DNA from: Echinostoma caproni
Lineage: Eukaryota > Platyhelminthes > Trematoda > Plagiorchiida > Echinostomatidae
Direction of reading: 5' to 3'
Assembly: GCA_900618425.1 (NCBI GenBank)
Contig: UZAN01039495.1
Coordinates: 72,073 to 88,736 of the forward strand
DNA length: 16,664 nt
In this document: one piece after another, positions 1 to 9,463 of the stretch
How positions within the stretch are numbered: position 1 is the stretch's first letter
Layout of the letters: the number at the start of each line of letters is the position of its first letter
Program-made: the position numbers and the translations under genes
Notes under the pieces: generated by a model
Told to the model about the DNA's origin: nothing
The model's database searches: none
What the model saw: the letters and a program-made list of their open reading frames with translations, nothing else

Positions 1-2017
1 CCCGGAACGCATATTGTGGACACCTGATCCATCTTTTCGAAGACCCGGCGGATCACAAACGAGTTTGGAAAACAAAGGATGAGATATAGTAGTATAGATA
101 ATCACAAGCAATTGCCATGTACTAAGAATTTGTATAAGAAAAACTGAGAAATGGTGGAACCGTACTGGACGGTCGATGAAATGAACAGCTGCACGAGGCG
201 ATAAATCATCGTTTCAACATGAAAGAAAGAATGAAAGGAGACTGAAGAGGTTTGATAGTCTTGCACAAATTGATGAACATGGCACCATGTCTCTTCATCT
301 AAAAAATCATTATCAAGGGACGTAACCTGATTTTCGGAAATCTCACAGACAAGGCATTATTGGCAGAACAAAAAAAAACTCTCAATGTGTCTGCACTTTG
401 GGGCTGCAAAGCAATCCAGTCCGTAAAATGTTTTTTTCCAGCTTGAAGGCGAAAAAACAAAGATTCTATCAAAAGCGAGGAGAACGTACTTGCAACACGC
501 AAAAGGGACAAAAATATCGGGATATTACCCGCTAATTAAGGGCAGGTAGCCGTAGTTTTGAAAAAAATCCAACTCCCATATTGACACGGACCCGATGAGG
601 ACAGTGAAAAGCAAAGCCAGCGCCACATTGAAGTGAATCGATTAGATGAATTGTGGCACACAATCGAACAAGAGTCTGAGAGGATGACGGCCAAAGTACC
701 GTTATAGTATCATTCTATGAACTGCTACAGATTCAGAAGAAAGAAATTAAACGTTAAAGAGACAAACACTAATGAAGACTACAGAGATCGTTCAACGTAG
801 GAAATGAGTACATCTTGATAAAGAACTCGGCAGAAGTTAGGTAATACACTCATAAATGCTAACATAAATGATGATGAAGTTTCTATAGCATTTGACGTCA
901 ATTTGATTGCTTTGAACCTGGAAGTTACCAGCCACTTTGCGAGGATTGATAAATTTGTGTCCATTAAACCTATCAATGATAGCGATGGTTATCCTCGAAA
1001 TTGTGAACTATTACTTTCGAAAGTAGTTCACAAATGTACAGCTTTGGTAACGCAAATGGCGAGAAGAAGAAGACGAAGCCTTGGGACAGAGAACAGAAAC
1101 CAAATTTCTAAGTACGACAAACTGGACTTTTTGAATATTTGTGTCATCCGGTCGAACACGAGCACCTAAGTGAGACCAAAGTCCACCACAGAACAATGCT
1201 TACAGATAAATCTTCCATACGGACAAACAGATTTACCGGAACCACATTGATTAGAATTTAAACACACTGCTGAGTAGACACACTTTAGGCGAAAAAATAA
1301 ATCCGTCACTTTGGAGTATTCACACATGAAGGGATACAACACACACACACAACTTCGGAAAACGGACTAAGGTATATAAAAAAGAAATAAATCATAAAAC
1401 GGAAAATGAGGATGAAGAAATATCTTTCAAAACCAACGAGGAAAGTAACGGGAAAAGACAAGCGCGGCTTCAGCCTCATTCTATGCTGTAAAGATTGTTC
1501 GAATCGATAGATCGGACGAAGTTGGAAGAACATTATCAATATTTATTCATGAACATTAAGCAACAGTCAAGAAAGCCTACCTTCCTTCCTTCTCACTTAT
1601 TTCGCTTCATGACGACTAGGGACATAAATATGTTTACTAATCAGTTCAACTTATCACTTATCACGTCTGTTAAATACACAGCAGAGACGTTCTAGAGCCT
1701 GGGTATTCTCCCAGTAACTCAGTAAACATAACTGTTTCACTAAATTATGCAAACACGTTGATGCTACTCAAGGCTAACAAGATGCACAGCACGAACGGGG
1801 GGGGGGAAGACCTTGACACGGCAACGAACCCAGGAACTGAAAAGATACGAAGCACTGGACCCAACCAGGTCGAAACAGCTATCCAATGTTTTCTAGGTTT
1901 TCACTTCACACTTCATTTGCCATATACACGGCGACTTTTACCTTTGAAATTGAATTAAATCCTCCATTACTCATATTGAGCCTAGGAACCTGAATCCCAA
2001 AGAAAACCAAGATAAGT
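1..2017. other. Gene-free stretch, no recognisable coding sequence
   Basis: No ORF in this stretch exceeds about 90 codons, and none shows a family motif I recognise. Visible structures are a near-perfect palindrome at 1001-1033, a short AC dinucleotide tract near 1338-1352 and a run of ten G at 1797-1806. Several AATAAA hexamers occur, but in AT-rich DNA they carry no weight. It is probably intergenic or intronic DNA; short exons cannot be excluded. Confidence 0.6.
1001..1033. repeat. Near-perfect palindrome with a 3-nt bulge
   Basis: The left arm TTGTGAACT, then ATT, then ACTTTC is followed directly by GAAAGT and AGTTCACAA. That is 15 complementary base pairs with only the ATT unpaired and no loop. 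I see no terminal duplication or ORF that would make it a transposon end. It may be a chance palindrome or a remnant of an inverted duplication. Confidence 0.7.
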
Positions 2018-2170
2018 GGTGAATGTTTGGATTAACCCATTCGGTTTTTCACATGTACCAAACACTGTTGATGATGTTCGTTCTACGTTTCATTTCCCCG
2101 GAGGTCGTCAGTTCTCCACTATTTGTATGCATTTACATGCGATGGAAATGTTTGTGATAACTAACAAAGA

Positions 2171-2219
2171 GTGCACTGGACGGCAGCTGTTTCGTCCTGT
2201 TTGGGACTCGTCAGCAATG
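2171..2219 (-). ncRNA. Hammerhead ribozyme motif with complete catalytic core (copy A)
   Basis: On the minus strand the conserved core CUGACGA (2208-2214) is followed by stem II GUCC-CAAACA-GGAC (2194-2207), then GAAA (2190-2193), a short stem III region CAGCUGCC and the cleavage triplet GUC (2179-2181). Stem I is formed by CAUUG (2215-2219) and CAGUG (2174-2178), five pairs with one G-U wobble. This is a type I hammerhead with a minimal stem III, the kind known in schistosome Sm-alpha and Penelope-like elements. Predicted self-cleavage lies between the complements of 2179 and 2178. All invariant core nucleotides I can check are present, so it could still be active. Very short stem III versions often act as dimers, and CAGCUG is self-complementary. 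Confidence 0.75.
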
Positions 2220-2241
2220 AGTACGTTTTGTGTCCCCATCA

Positions 2242-2295
2242 GGACTTGAACCGTGATTCTTCGGGCTGGGAATTCAAACCCTTTGCGCTGATCTA
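2242..2295 (-). promoter_or_regulatory. tRNA-like internal pol III promoter (A and B boxes) of copy A
   Basis: The B box GGTTCAAGTCC (2242-2252, minus strand) fits the consensus GGTTCRANNCC exactly. The A-box position is TAGATCAGCGC (2285-2295, minus), which fits TRGYNNARNNG at 9 of 11 positions. Their starts are 43 nt apart, the spacing of a tRNA gene. Transcription would run through the hammerhead towards lower coordinates. The three other bodied copies keep the same 43-nt spacing, so this is an inherited family trait. Confidence 0.65.
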
Positions 2296-2356
2296 CACGG
2301 TCGATGGGTATCACCTTGTGCGAACGGCTCAATCAGCTAAGATGGTACATTTTTGG

Positions 2357-2530
2357 ATTAGCTGACCGTGCAGATCAAAGGTAAGAATTTGAAGTCCCCG
2401 CCCAAAGAATCACGATTCAAGTCCTGACAGGGACACAAACGTACGCATTTCTGACGAGTCATAAACAGGACAAAACATCTGTCCACTGCACTTTGTTTGT
2501 TATCACAGACATTTCGATCGCGTTTGACAA
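2357..2530 (+). mobile_element. SINE-like repeat copy B, inverted relative to copy A
   Basis: It is homologous to the front half of copy A but on the plus strand. The A-box position is CAGATCAAAGG (2371-2381) and the B box GATTCAAGTCC (2414-2424), again 43 nt apart. The hairpin GTCCTGACAGGGAC (2421-2434) and a decayed hammerhead follow. About 34 nt of the leader between TTAGCTGA and CCGTG are missing compared with copies A, C and D. It stops near ATTTCGATCGCG, so the tail half is absent. With copy A it forms a long head-to-head inverted repeat whose junction carries TCAGCTAA and TTAGCTGA. Confidence 0.7.
2445..2490 (+). ncRNA. Degenerate hammerhead motif (copy B)
   Basis: CUGACGA (2451-2457) is intact. 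Stem II is GUC/GAC with one A-G mismatch at the loop end. The GAAA element has become AAAA (2472-2475), losing the conserved G12, and GUC is kept at 2481-2483. Stem I GCAUUU against CACUGC pairs at only four of six positions. It is probably inactive, but it confirms that the hammerhead belongs to the repeat family. Confidence 0.6.
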
Positions 2531-3885
2531 CCAGGATAGCCTTGCGCTAGTGAAATGACAAACTGAATTGATACCAATGAGAACAAAATAATAGTGAAAT
2601 GTGGAGGACGATGTCATCGTCGTGAACAAATGGCGCTAGAACACGGCCTTTCATTAACCATTAAAGATGCCACTCTGGCTGGTGATGAAACGTTACCAAA
2701 CAATGTTTTGGTTTTTTACCCACCTAAAATTGTGGAAAACATGTAGTTTATTAATAACTGAAGAACCGTCGAATTTCTGGAATTATTCAAAATATTGTGA
2801 ACTTGTGTCAGTGCGAGTTATCGGTTGTTTGGACGAAGCATGCCTATAGAAACCGAAGACTATACGCTTTAATTTTGAAACAGTTTGCCATCAGATAACT
2901 ATTTGCTGTTAACCCTCTCGGCTCAACTAGATACCTACTCCGACTAATATATCAATAAAAAGCCAAAACGGTAAAAGCGATGCACACTAACCTACTTGAA
3001 TTGATTGATTATACAGTGTTTTTTCTGTTAGACCTCTGTTGACCGCAATCAGACAACGGTATGTACCGAACGATATTGAACAAACTCTTGTTTTACCAGA
3101 CTTTATCAGTTTATTAAAGTAGTCAATTGAGGTTACACGGACTCCCCTCTCCGTTCGGTCGGACTCCGCTCACGCTATAGAAGCGAAGCAGGTTGCAATT
3201 TATAGTAAGACAGATACATACTGATGGGTGGAAATGAGCGATTCTGTTCTGCGGCCCCGATTGGAGTGTTGTATGCCGTAAAAAAGTAGAGTAGCAGAAT
3301 AAATAAAACTGTGTTTAAGTTTGTACATGACAGTATCGTTTAGTAAGCCAAGATAAGATTACCGCGTTTAAGAGTAGTAAATTTAGAATACAAAGCGTCA
3401 TTCTTAGTCATCTACTGGATACAGTCCATTAGATTAGACCAGAATCCGCCTTCAGCGTAACCCCTCTAAATCCCTCTAAAGCAGTGCACTTACACACACA
3501 CTAGCCACCGCTGAGAGCATAGGCATTCGCCTATTCGCACTAGAGATATGTGCACAAAAGCGACTGGTTCAAGCTCTCCACTCACCCTGGCCCCAAATTG
3601 ATCAGCAACATCACCACCACCACTATCAGCATCACCAACACTCCAATCACAATCAATCTCACCCGAACACAGACACATAGCGCTTACCCCACCCCTCACC
3701 TCTCCGCATCCAGCGTGGAAATAGGTCCTCACTAACAACAAAACCCCTATTAGATCTGTATAGGCAGGATTATGAATCATTCGAAAACAATTGTTCACCT
3801 TCGGACTTGTGTGCTGATGCTACAATGGGATTATTCTGAAAGTTACAATACACTGGTCGATTGTTCAGAAGCACCGAGTACTGTG
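2531..3885. other. Gene-free stretch with a G-poor simple-sequence tract
   Basis: No convincing coding sequence is present. The 102-codon minus-strand frame at 3490-3798 is antisense to a low-complexity tract and shows no domain. From about 3050 to 3480 the sequence is more GC-mixed and reads like an old repeat or transposon non-coding part, but I cannot assign it. At 3461-3480 there is a short tandem duplication of CCCTCTAAA. Confidence 0.55.
3598..3715. repeat. G-poor, ACC/ATC trinucleotide-rich low-complexity tract
   Basis: The plus strand has very few G residues over about 115 nt and a core of degenerate trinucleotides (ATC, ACC, ACT, AAC) around 3607-3650. The opposite strand reads as GGT/GAT-rich. 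This strong strand asymmetry is typical of a decayed microsatellite. It also explains the long but meaningless reverse frame over the region, because stop codons are rare in such text. Confidence 0.65.
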
Positions 3886-4007
3886 GATTATCTTGGTGTG
3901 GGTTTCACTCGTCAGTGTAGCGTTAATTCCCCACTGGTTGAATGTGTTTAGAAGACTGTCAACAGTGCCTGGTGCCTGTGCACAACCGAATGGATTATTC
4001 CAAATTA
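3886..4007. repeat. Inverted pair of SINE tail fragments
   Basis: 3886-3945 resembles the minus-strand tail of the SINE family (compare TCTTGGTGTGGGTTTCACTC here with 9416-9435, and AATTCCCCACT with copy A). It is followed at once by 3954-4007 on the plus strand, with TGTCAACAGTGCCTGG and ACCGAATGGATTATTCC matching the same tail in the other orientation. The two fragments therefore face each other, as in the other two clusters. There is no coding content. Confidence 0.55.
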
Positions 4008-4104
4008 ACTACTCTTATGATGAAATTGGCTTTGAACCCAAACATTTGAACAATTAACCTTGCCTTAGAGGCTCATTCGGTGGACTCCGGTGAATTCCAA
4101 GGAA

Positions 4105-4165
4105 AACCTGTTGGTGCAGTCAGCTTACATGTTAGGCGGTGTCCATGTGTGGGTTCGAGGTCAAT
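4105..4165 (+). repeat. Second tRNA-like head, possible separate SINE fragment
   Basis: TGGTGCAGTCA (4112-4122) matches the A box at 10 of 11 positions, and GGTTCGAGGTC (4152-4162) resembles a B box, 40 nt downstream. Seventeen bases including this B box, TCCATGTGTGGGTTCGA, recur at 14120-14136. It is not a functional tRNA gene: the spacing is short and I cannot draw an acceptor stem. It is probably the relic of a tRNA-derived repeat distinct from the hammerhead family. Confidence 0.4.
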
Positions 4166-4221
4166 GAACTTTTCACAATTCCAATATACGACTTCAATTT
4201 GTCAAAATAACCGTTTGAACA

Positions 4222-4428
4222 ATAACTAGTCCTAATTGCGTAAACCATTCTCACAAAGTGATCACCATCAACCGTATGGGTCAAAGGTAAGGATTTGAAG
4301 TGCCGCCCCGACGGTTTGCTGTTCGAAGCCTGACAGGGACACAAAATGTACATACTGCCGAAGAGTTCGAAACATGACGAAAAAGCTGTTCCGTGCTCCT
4401 CGTCAGTCATCACAAATATATCTCTAGC
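4222..4428 (+). mobile_element. SINE-like repeat copy C with decayed hammerhead
   Basis: This plus-strand relative of copies A, B and D includes the leader segment TTCTCACAAAGTGATCACC. The A box TGGGTCAAAGG (4277-4287) fits at 10 of 11 positions and the B box TGTTCGAAGCC starts at 4320, again 43 nt later. The hairpin region AGCCTGACAGGGAC and ACACAAAATG follow. The hammerhead remnant has CUGCCGA (4355-4361; the conserved A6 is now C), a broken stem II, GAAA (4379-4382) and a damaged GUC site. It ends near CATCACAAATATATCTCTAGC and the tail is missing. The 93-codon reverse frame over it is a chance translation of the repeat. Confidence 0.7.
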
Positions 4429-7400
4429 TTCTTACTGTTTCAAAATACCAATTGGTTCGAGTAGTGTAATTGAATAATAATCCAATGGAAAACATGCTGG
4501 CAAATGATCCCTTCTTAAGGCGTGTTTCTATAAAATACATCAAATAATTACAAACCTACAGTCATGTATACCTGCTAATAATTTGATAGTGAATACTAAT
4601 AAGCAGTCAATGAATAAAAAATCTGTTTTCAGGAAATGGAAAGAAAACGGGACGTTTTTAAACTGTATTCCTGAGCTTATCATGCAAATAATTCTAACGA
4701 ACGGAACCGATGAAGTTCCTTGAAAGCAACAGACTACTTTTTTGAATGTTTTTGCTTGTTCATAGCCGTAAATCAACAGGATATCAGGCGAGATTTCCCT
4801 ATTGCTGCTTGAAATATTGTCTATTTAGACAACAGTTATTTTCATTACCCTACTTGATGGATTCAATGAACAGTCAAAACGCACAGGAATTCATATCGCT
4901 TAATGGAGCTCTCTATCCTGATCGTTTTAATAGCCTCGACTGTAATTCTAAATTCAACGAATGGTGAACTGGTGTATTCAACATTAGTAGTCGTATTGGA
5001 CAATGGGAAATGATCTCACTAGATTATTGTCCTTTAATTTGAACAAAGAACACAACAATGCAAGCGAGCACGATTTAATTCAACACAATAGTTTAAATAC
5101 CACGGGTCATGACTATCATGTTATCATTTCATTGTTCTTCCGCTTGGGTGGTCACGAAGGCAAGGTCATACTGATTTAGACCTCCTTCTACTGACATAGT
5201 AGGGGCTTCCGCGACTGACTGCTATGGCTTCAGCAAATCTTAACAGCTGTCCTTTGGATAACAGAGACAGTATCTGGCTGAGTAATATGTAGCGAGGCTA
5301 TCAGCCATGTTCTGTCTTTTCTGGGTTGCTTTATTATTTATTTTGGTAGAATGAACCAAAGATTTCAAGATCATTTTTAATGTTACCTGGCACGAAATTG
5401 TCCAACTCATTAGGCGAGCCTGAAATCCAATAAAACGTCAAGAGCTCGTCGTTTAAGGTGATCACGAGGCAACACACCGAGTATATCGTGATCAATTTTT
5501 ACTCTGTCGCGCAGTTCCAGGCTGGGAAACACAGTTGAACTTGACGAAAGGATTCAGTAGCTGTTCATTTGTCTTATTTCCTTTGCAAAATAACTCCATT
5601 TGTGTGGTTTACTACTTATTTTAATGACTGTTCTAATACGAGTGAATGATGTATAATAATTTTCTGAAGTTATTCACCAAAGCATAAAGCAAGAAACTTC
5701 TAACAAAAGAGGAAAACTGGGGTCAGCTAGATAAGCTCCTTTCTGGTCCTCTTACACTCGGGATGGTTTCTCTATTTTGGTTCTAATTTTACATATGTCT
5801 TAATCACTTCTGAGTGAAAATGAGCAAACAGGACAATACTGACTACAGATCCGGTTCTCCTGCGAAATTCCCATCATATAAGGTCAATTTCATTTAGAAA
5901 TCACGTTTTGAGAAGAGTCCCTAGATATGCATCACCGGGGATGTAATCAAAACCATTTAGTTTTTTTTTTATAAGGAATAGACGACCTTGGAGCTGGAGA
6001 GGGAATTACACGCATTCAACTAGTTTGGCTTGTTTGATATCCGTCGTGAGAGTACCACGTGTGAAGGTGTTTGTCGGAATTGAATCTTGTGTTGCCAGCT
6101 CGTTGTGATTTGAGACCAAAACATCGTACGATATGACTTGGTTTCCCATCCGACGGTACATAGGAATTTGAGGTACGTCTTACCTAGGATTTCAAGCTGA
6201 CAACACGAGGATTACTAAATCGTATGTCGATCTAAACAGTTATATTTGAAATTTATTACAATCATTTTCGTGAACCTAATTTCAGCTTTTTTAGGCTTGT
6301 TTGGCTTGTGTGATTCCTAGAAAAAAAACTATTTTTTGCACATTAGAGCTGTGTGTTAGATTTCTGTGGCACACCCATCATACCGGATATGCTCAAGACC
6401 CTCAAGTGCCCGAGTTTGACAAACACGTTTCAGACGGTCACGTTATTTCGTACTCGTAATATAATAATATGACATACCGAAGAGTTCCGGTGTTTCTAGC
6501 GTAACTCATAAAAATTTTCGTTCTAATTTCAAAGCTCCCCAAACGCGCTAACCAGACATGTTGGTTGGGTGCGCTGCACCGTAATATTTGCACGCCATTT
6601 AGTTATTTCACTTAGAAAACATAGGAGAAACTTTGTCCATCTTCAGAACAACTAGAGTTGAACTGCTGCAAAACCAAGCGTGACATGCTAGACAATGAAG
6701 TGACCCCGTTTGTGCTGATTCCCACACGTTTTGTTTGGTATTACACCAACTCACTGGGAATCAAACAATCCACTGCTTATATTCGTCCAAATAAAAGGTC
6801 CTCCGCTTCAGAAGGTGGAACAAGGGGCCTCAGCCTGTAAAAACGTTTTTACATTTTTGCGCTCTTATCAACTCCGGTTCGGACACTTGTGTGATGAATC
6901 GGTTATTCTGATCACTGACCAGATGGAAACAGGTTCGTTCCCATGGCACGAAGGAACTAAACGTTGAATAAAAAATAGCATTTTTCATGTCCTTACTTAC
7001 AAATGACAACAAGTGATATATGAATCGTCATTGATACGTGTTCACTGGGTCAATCATTGCCAATGGGAAGCGGCTTCTAGATAGACTGCCCGGAACGCTG
7101 CAGTTTGTGTTCATCTCTGTTCATAGTTATAGAGATTGCGCAATTTAAAGAAATAAGTTTCAAATTTATGGGAAACAAAAGAAACTGGTGGGATGTTTTA
7201 TTCTCGTTTAAACTGGACAGTAATGCGATAATTTTTTCTCCTGCTCGGATGATATAGTCTAGAAGAAACGGTCAGATTAATTCATTGCACCCATATGCAT
7301 AAAGCGCTGACCGTGAAATCCGATTGCTCCGGGTAGTCACTTTGTCTCTCGATCCGAAGGCTTGCATTTAACTTCCTGGTGGAGATACAAGAATGATGAT

Positions 7401-9357
7401 TTCGAGCAAAACTGAAACTGTGGTTCGGTGTTCCTACTCCATTATCTCACAAACGTTTCCTACACAAGTGAGACAATATTAATGGGGAATGGAGTGAGTA
7501 TTAGGTAAGTAAATGTGCTTAGACAAGTACCACAACTCTACATATCCCATGGTGTTTGGCAGGCCCCAATTTAGAGTTGCGAACGAGGAGAAGACGAGAA
7601 GTCGGTTTGCTTCAATTTGCTGCATCAGGTTTCAAAACACACATAATTATATCGAAGCATAAAGTACATTGTCCCTCAACCCAGATCCCAAGTGACTGAC
7701 TGCATACATGACATGCTGAACAGGTTGACAGCATAAAATATTTTGTTTCTGACGAAGACGATAGAGAGCGAGGACAAATAGAGAGAGAAGTATTGCTGAT
7801 TGTAAAAGAGAACTTGTTGATATGGTTAAAACACCTGTGATATTGAGGGTAAAACGCCCTGGGCAACTCGGTTTAACTTCTCAAGTTACAAGCAAAAGAG
7901 ACTCCACTTTCAGGCAGATCCCATGAAATCAGAAGGTTAGCATAGCAACTAAACCGCTGATTCGACCCCAATACAAGATGGGTATTTAGATTCGAGCCCC
8001 ATATTGCACGCCTGATCAAAGTAACGAAAAAACAAAGATATTTACTTCCGTTTCGTATTTTTAACTTGATTTAAATGTTAATCCGCACAGGTACTATTCC
8101 TAATCAATATTTTCTCTTCATTATTTGAGTTTCAATTCAGTTTCAGTGCTTGCAACCATTAACCATGCTTTTTTATGCGCCGGGTTTGGTTGCAGTTTTT
8201 TGGCCGCCCATCTGGATTAAAGAGAAAGATGACATTTGGACCGTTGAAGGCCAATTCAATATTTAAAGGGAAGCAACCGACCAACTGTAGCTAACAGTTC
8301 CGGTGGTTGGGCTGCTTATTAGTAATACGGAAAGGAACTGGGCAATGGAAACGGGTAAACAAGAGTGGACAGACCTAACTAATATCGATAAAGCGGGAGT
8401 TCACAAACCAGCGAATACGTTGGTACGGCACACTTTGACATGACAATAAAATTTGTCCTCCAACCGCAAATCAACGACAAGTAATTACCTAAAGTCTTGA
8501 GTTTTCTGGAATTGGATTTTTTGCCCTTGTGGTGCGAGGAGAATAAGCAGGTGTAGAGTTCCCTGCTCACATACAATGCTCTTTATAAATAATATCAAAT
8601 TTTCTTGAACATGATGAACTTTCAACAATTGATGGAAAGCAGTTGAAAATTTTTATATCGATTAAATTTGTCTGCAGAGCAAATGTGCGACCAAAGTATA
8701 CCAAATTCTCTAAAAATGCTAGCTTCAATGAGAAGGTGAAAAGGTCACCGAAACCGAGAGACGACATAAAACTCAGATAAATATCACTTGAGGTACACTA
8801 CCCGAAAAGATAGTCGTTAGTTCACCTATTTCTTTTGTGATTTGTCACAAGGCCACAAAAGCGCGAATTCGTTCAGCGTTGCGTTTTTCCATTCAAGGCA
8901 GACATGTGCATATACAACTCAAAGTGGAGCACGTTGAACTCAGCAGATCAACTCAGGTCTTGTACAACGATCTTCTTCACCGCATCAGGTCTCATACATT
9001 GAACCTTATCTGTGTCTGTTGTGCAAGTTCATTGAGGTACAACACAACAAAATAGATTGTAAAATTGCGCTGAATAGATGGTTTGCATTATAATAGTACA
9101 ATTAGATATAGTATTTTATTAGGATGGTCTGGCTAAAATAAAAACAACTAAAGCTAAAGTCTCAAATAAATTACATCGGATCAAATTATCTTGTTTTATG
9201 TTTTCAGTAACTTCTGAAAAGAACGGGGAAGACGTCTCCTTGACTTATCGTTGCAACTTGCATTAAGATCTGTAATACGATCGATAAGCAGACAAAAGCA
9301 CAAAGACGTTGACTTATTGTGGAAGTGATGCCATTCGGGATTGAACATTGTTTTGAC
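4429..9357. other. Long gene-free stretch
   Basis: Nearly 5 kb contains no ORF beyond about 85 codons and no motif, RNA gene or repeat family that I recognise. Visible items are a T10 run at 5961-5970, an 18-nt perfect palindrome at 6836-6853 and an AG-rich patch near 7755-7790. Old repeats may lie here below the level I can see by eye. Introns or intergenic DNA would look the same. Confidence 0.5.
6836..6853. repeat. 18-nt perfect palindrome
   Basis: TGTAAAAACGTTTTTACA is its own reverse complement. It stands alone, with no flanking duplication or coding context. It could form a weak hairpin or bind a dimeric protein; nothing else supports a function. Confidence 0.8.
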
Positions 9358-9463
9358 GGTGAATGTTTGGATTTGCCTCTTCGATTTTTCACATGCCCCA
9401 GATACTTGTGATGATCTTCGGTGTGCGTTTCACTCCTTTGGAGATCGGTCATTCCCCACCATT
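9358..9463 (-). mobile_element. SINE tail fragment, inverted relative to its neighbours
   Basis: It matches the tail of copy A base for base over long stretches: both begin GGTGAATGTTTGGATT on the plus strand and continue with TTTTTCACATG, then GATGAT, then CGTTTCA. Read on the minus strand it ends in CCAAACATTCACC. The match stops around 9463, where plus-strand SINE sequence (CTGGACAGGGACACAAA) begins abruptly. The 100-codon reverse frame across it has no protein meaning. Confidence 0.7.

Larger units (their letters stand above)
2018..2357 (-). mobile_element. SINE-like repeat copy A (tRNA-type promoter, hammerhead, tail)
   Basis: This is the most complete of at least five related copies in the window. 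Read on the minus strand it has, in order, a leader with TTAGCTGATTGAGCC, an A box and B box 43 nt apart, a GUCC/GGAC hairpin, a hammerhead core, a spacer ending in ATTTCCATCGCATG, and a tail with CATCAACAGTG and GGTTAATCCAAACATTCAC. The length of about 340 bp and the pol III promoter plus hammerhead combination match the known design of schistosome Sm-alpha SINE-like repeats. The tail matches 9358-9463 (minus) and 9560-9645 (plus). A partial tail (AATCCAAAAATGTACC) also precedes the leader, as expected if the units once stood in tandem. It encodes no protein; the short ORFs across it are chance frames. Confidence 0.75.

Noticed and set aside
3490..3798. 102-codon minus-strand ORF
   Set aside because: It is antisense to a G-poor, trinucleotide-rich tract where stops are rare. 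The protein has no domain, signal or plausible composition.
4132..4413. 93-codon minus-strand ORF with phrases recurring in other copies (LCPC, HTVDG)
   Set aside because: The recurrence comes from the SINE-like repeat at DNA level. The same phrases appear in the frames of copy A, and the DNA is better explained by promoter and ribozyme motifs.
1..7098. CCCGGAACGC at 1-10 and again at 7089-7098
   Set aside because: A 10-base match without flanking similarity is expected by chance in a window of this size.
7926..8010. Possible tRNA-like region with GATTCGACCCC and GATTCGAGCCCC
   Set aside because: The two B-box-like strings are only about 30 nt apart, no well-placed A box is found, and no cloverleaf can be drawn.
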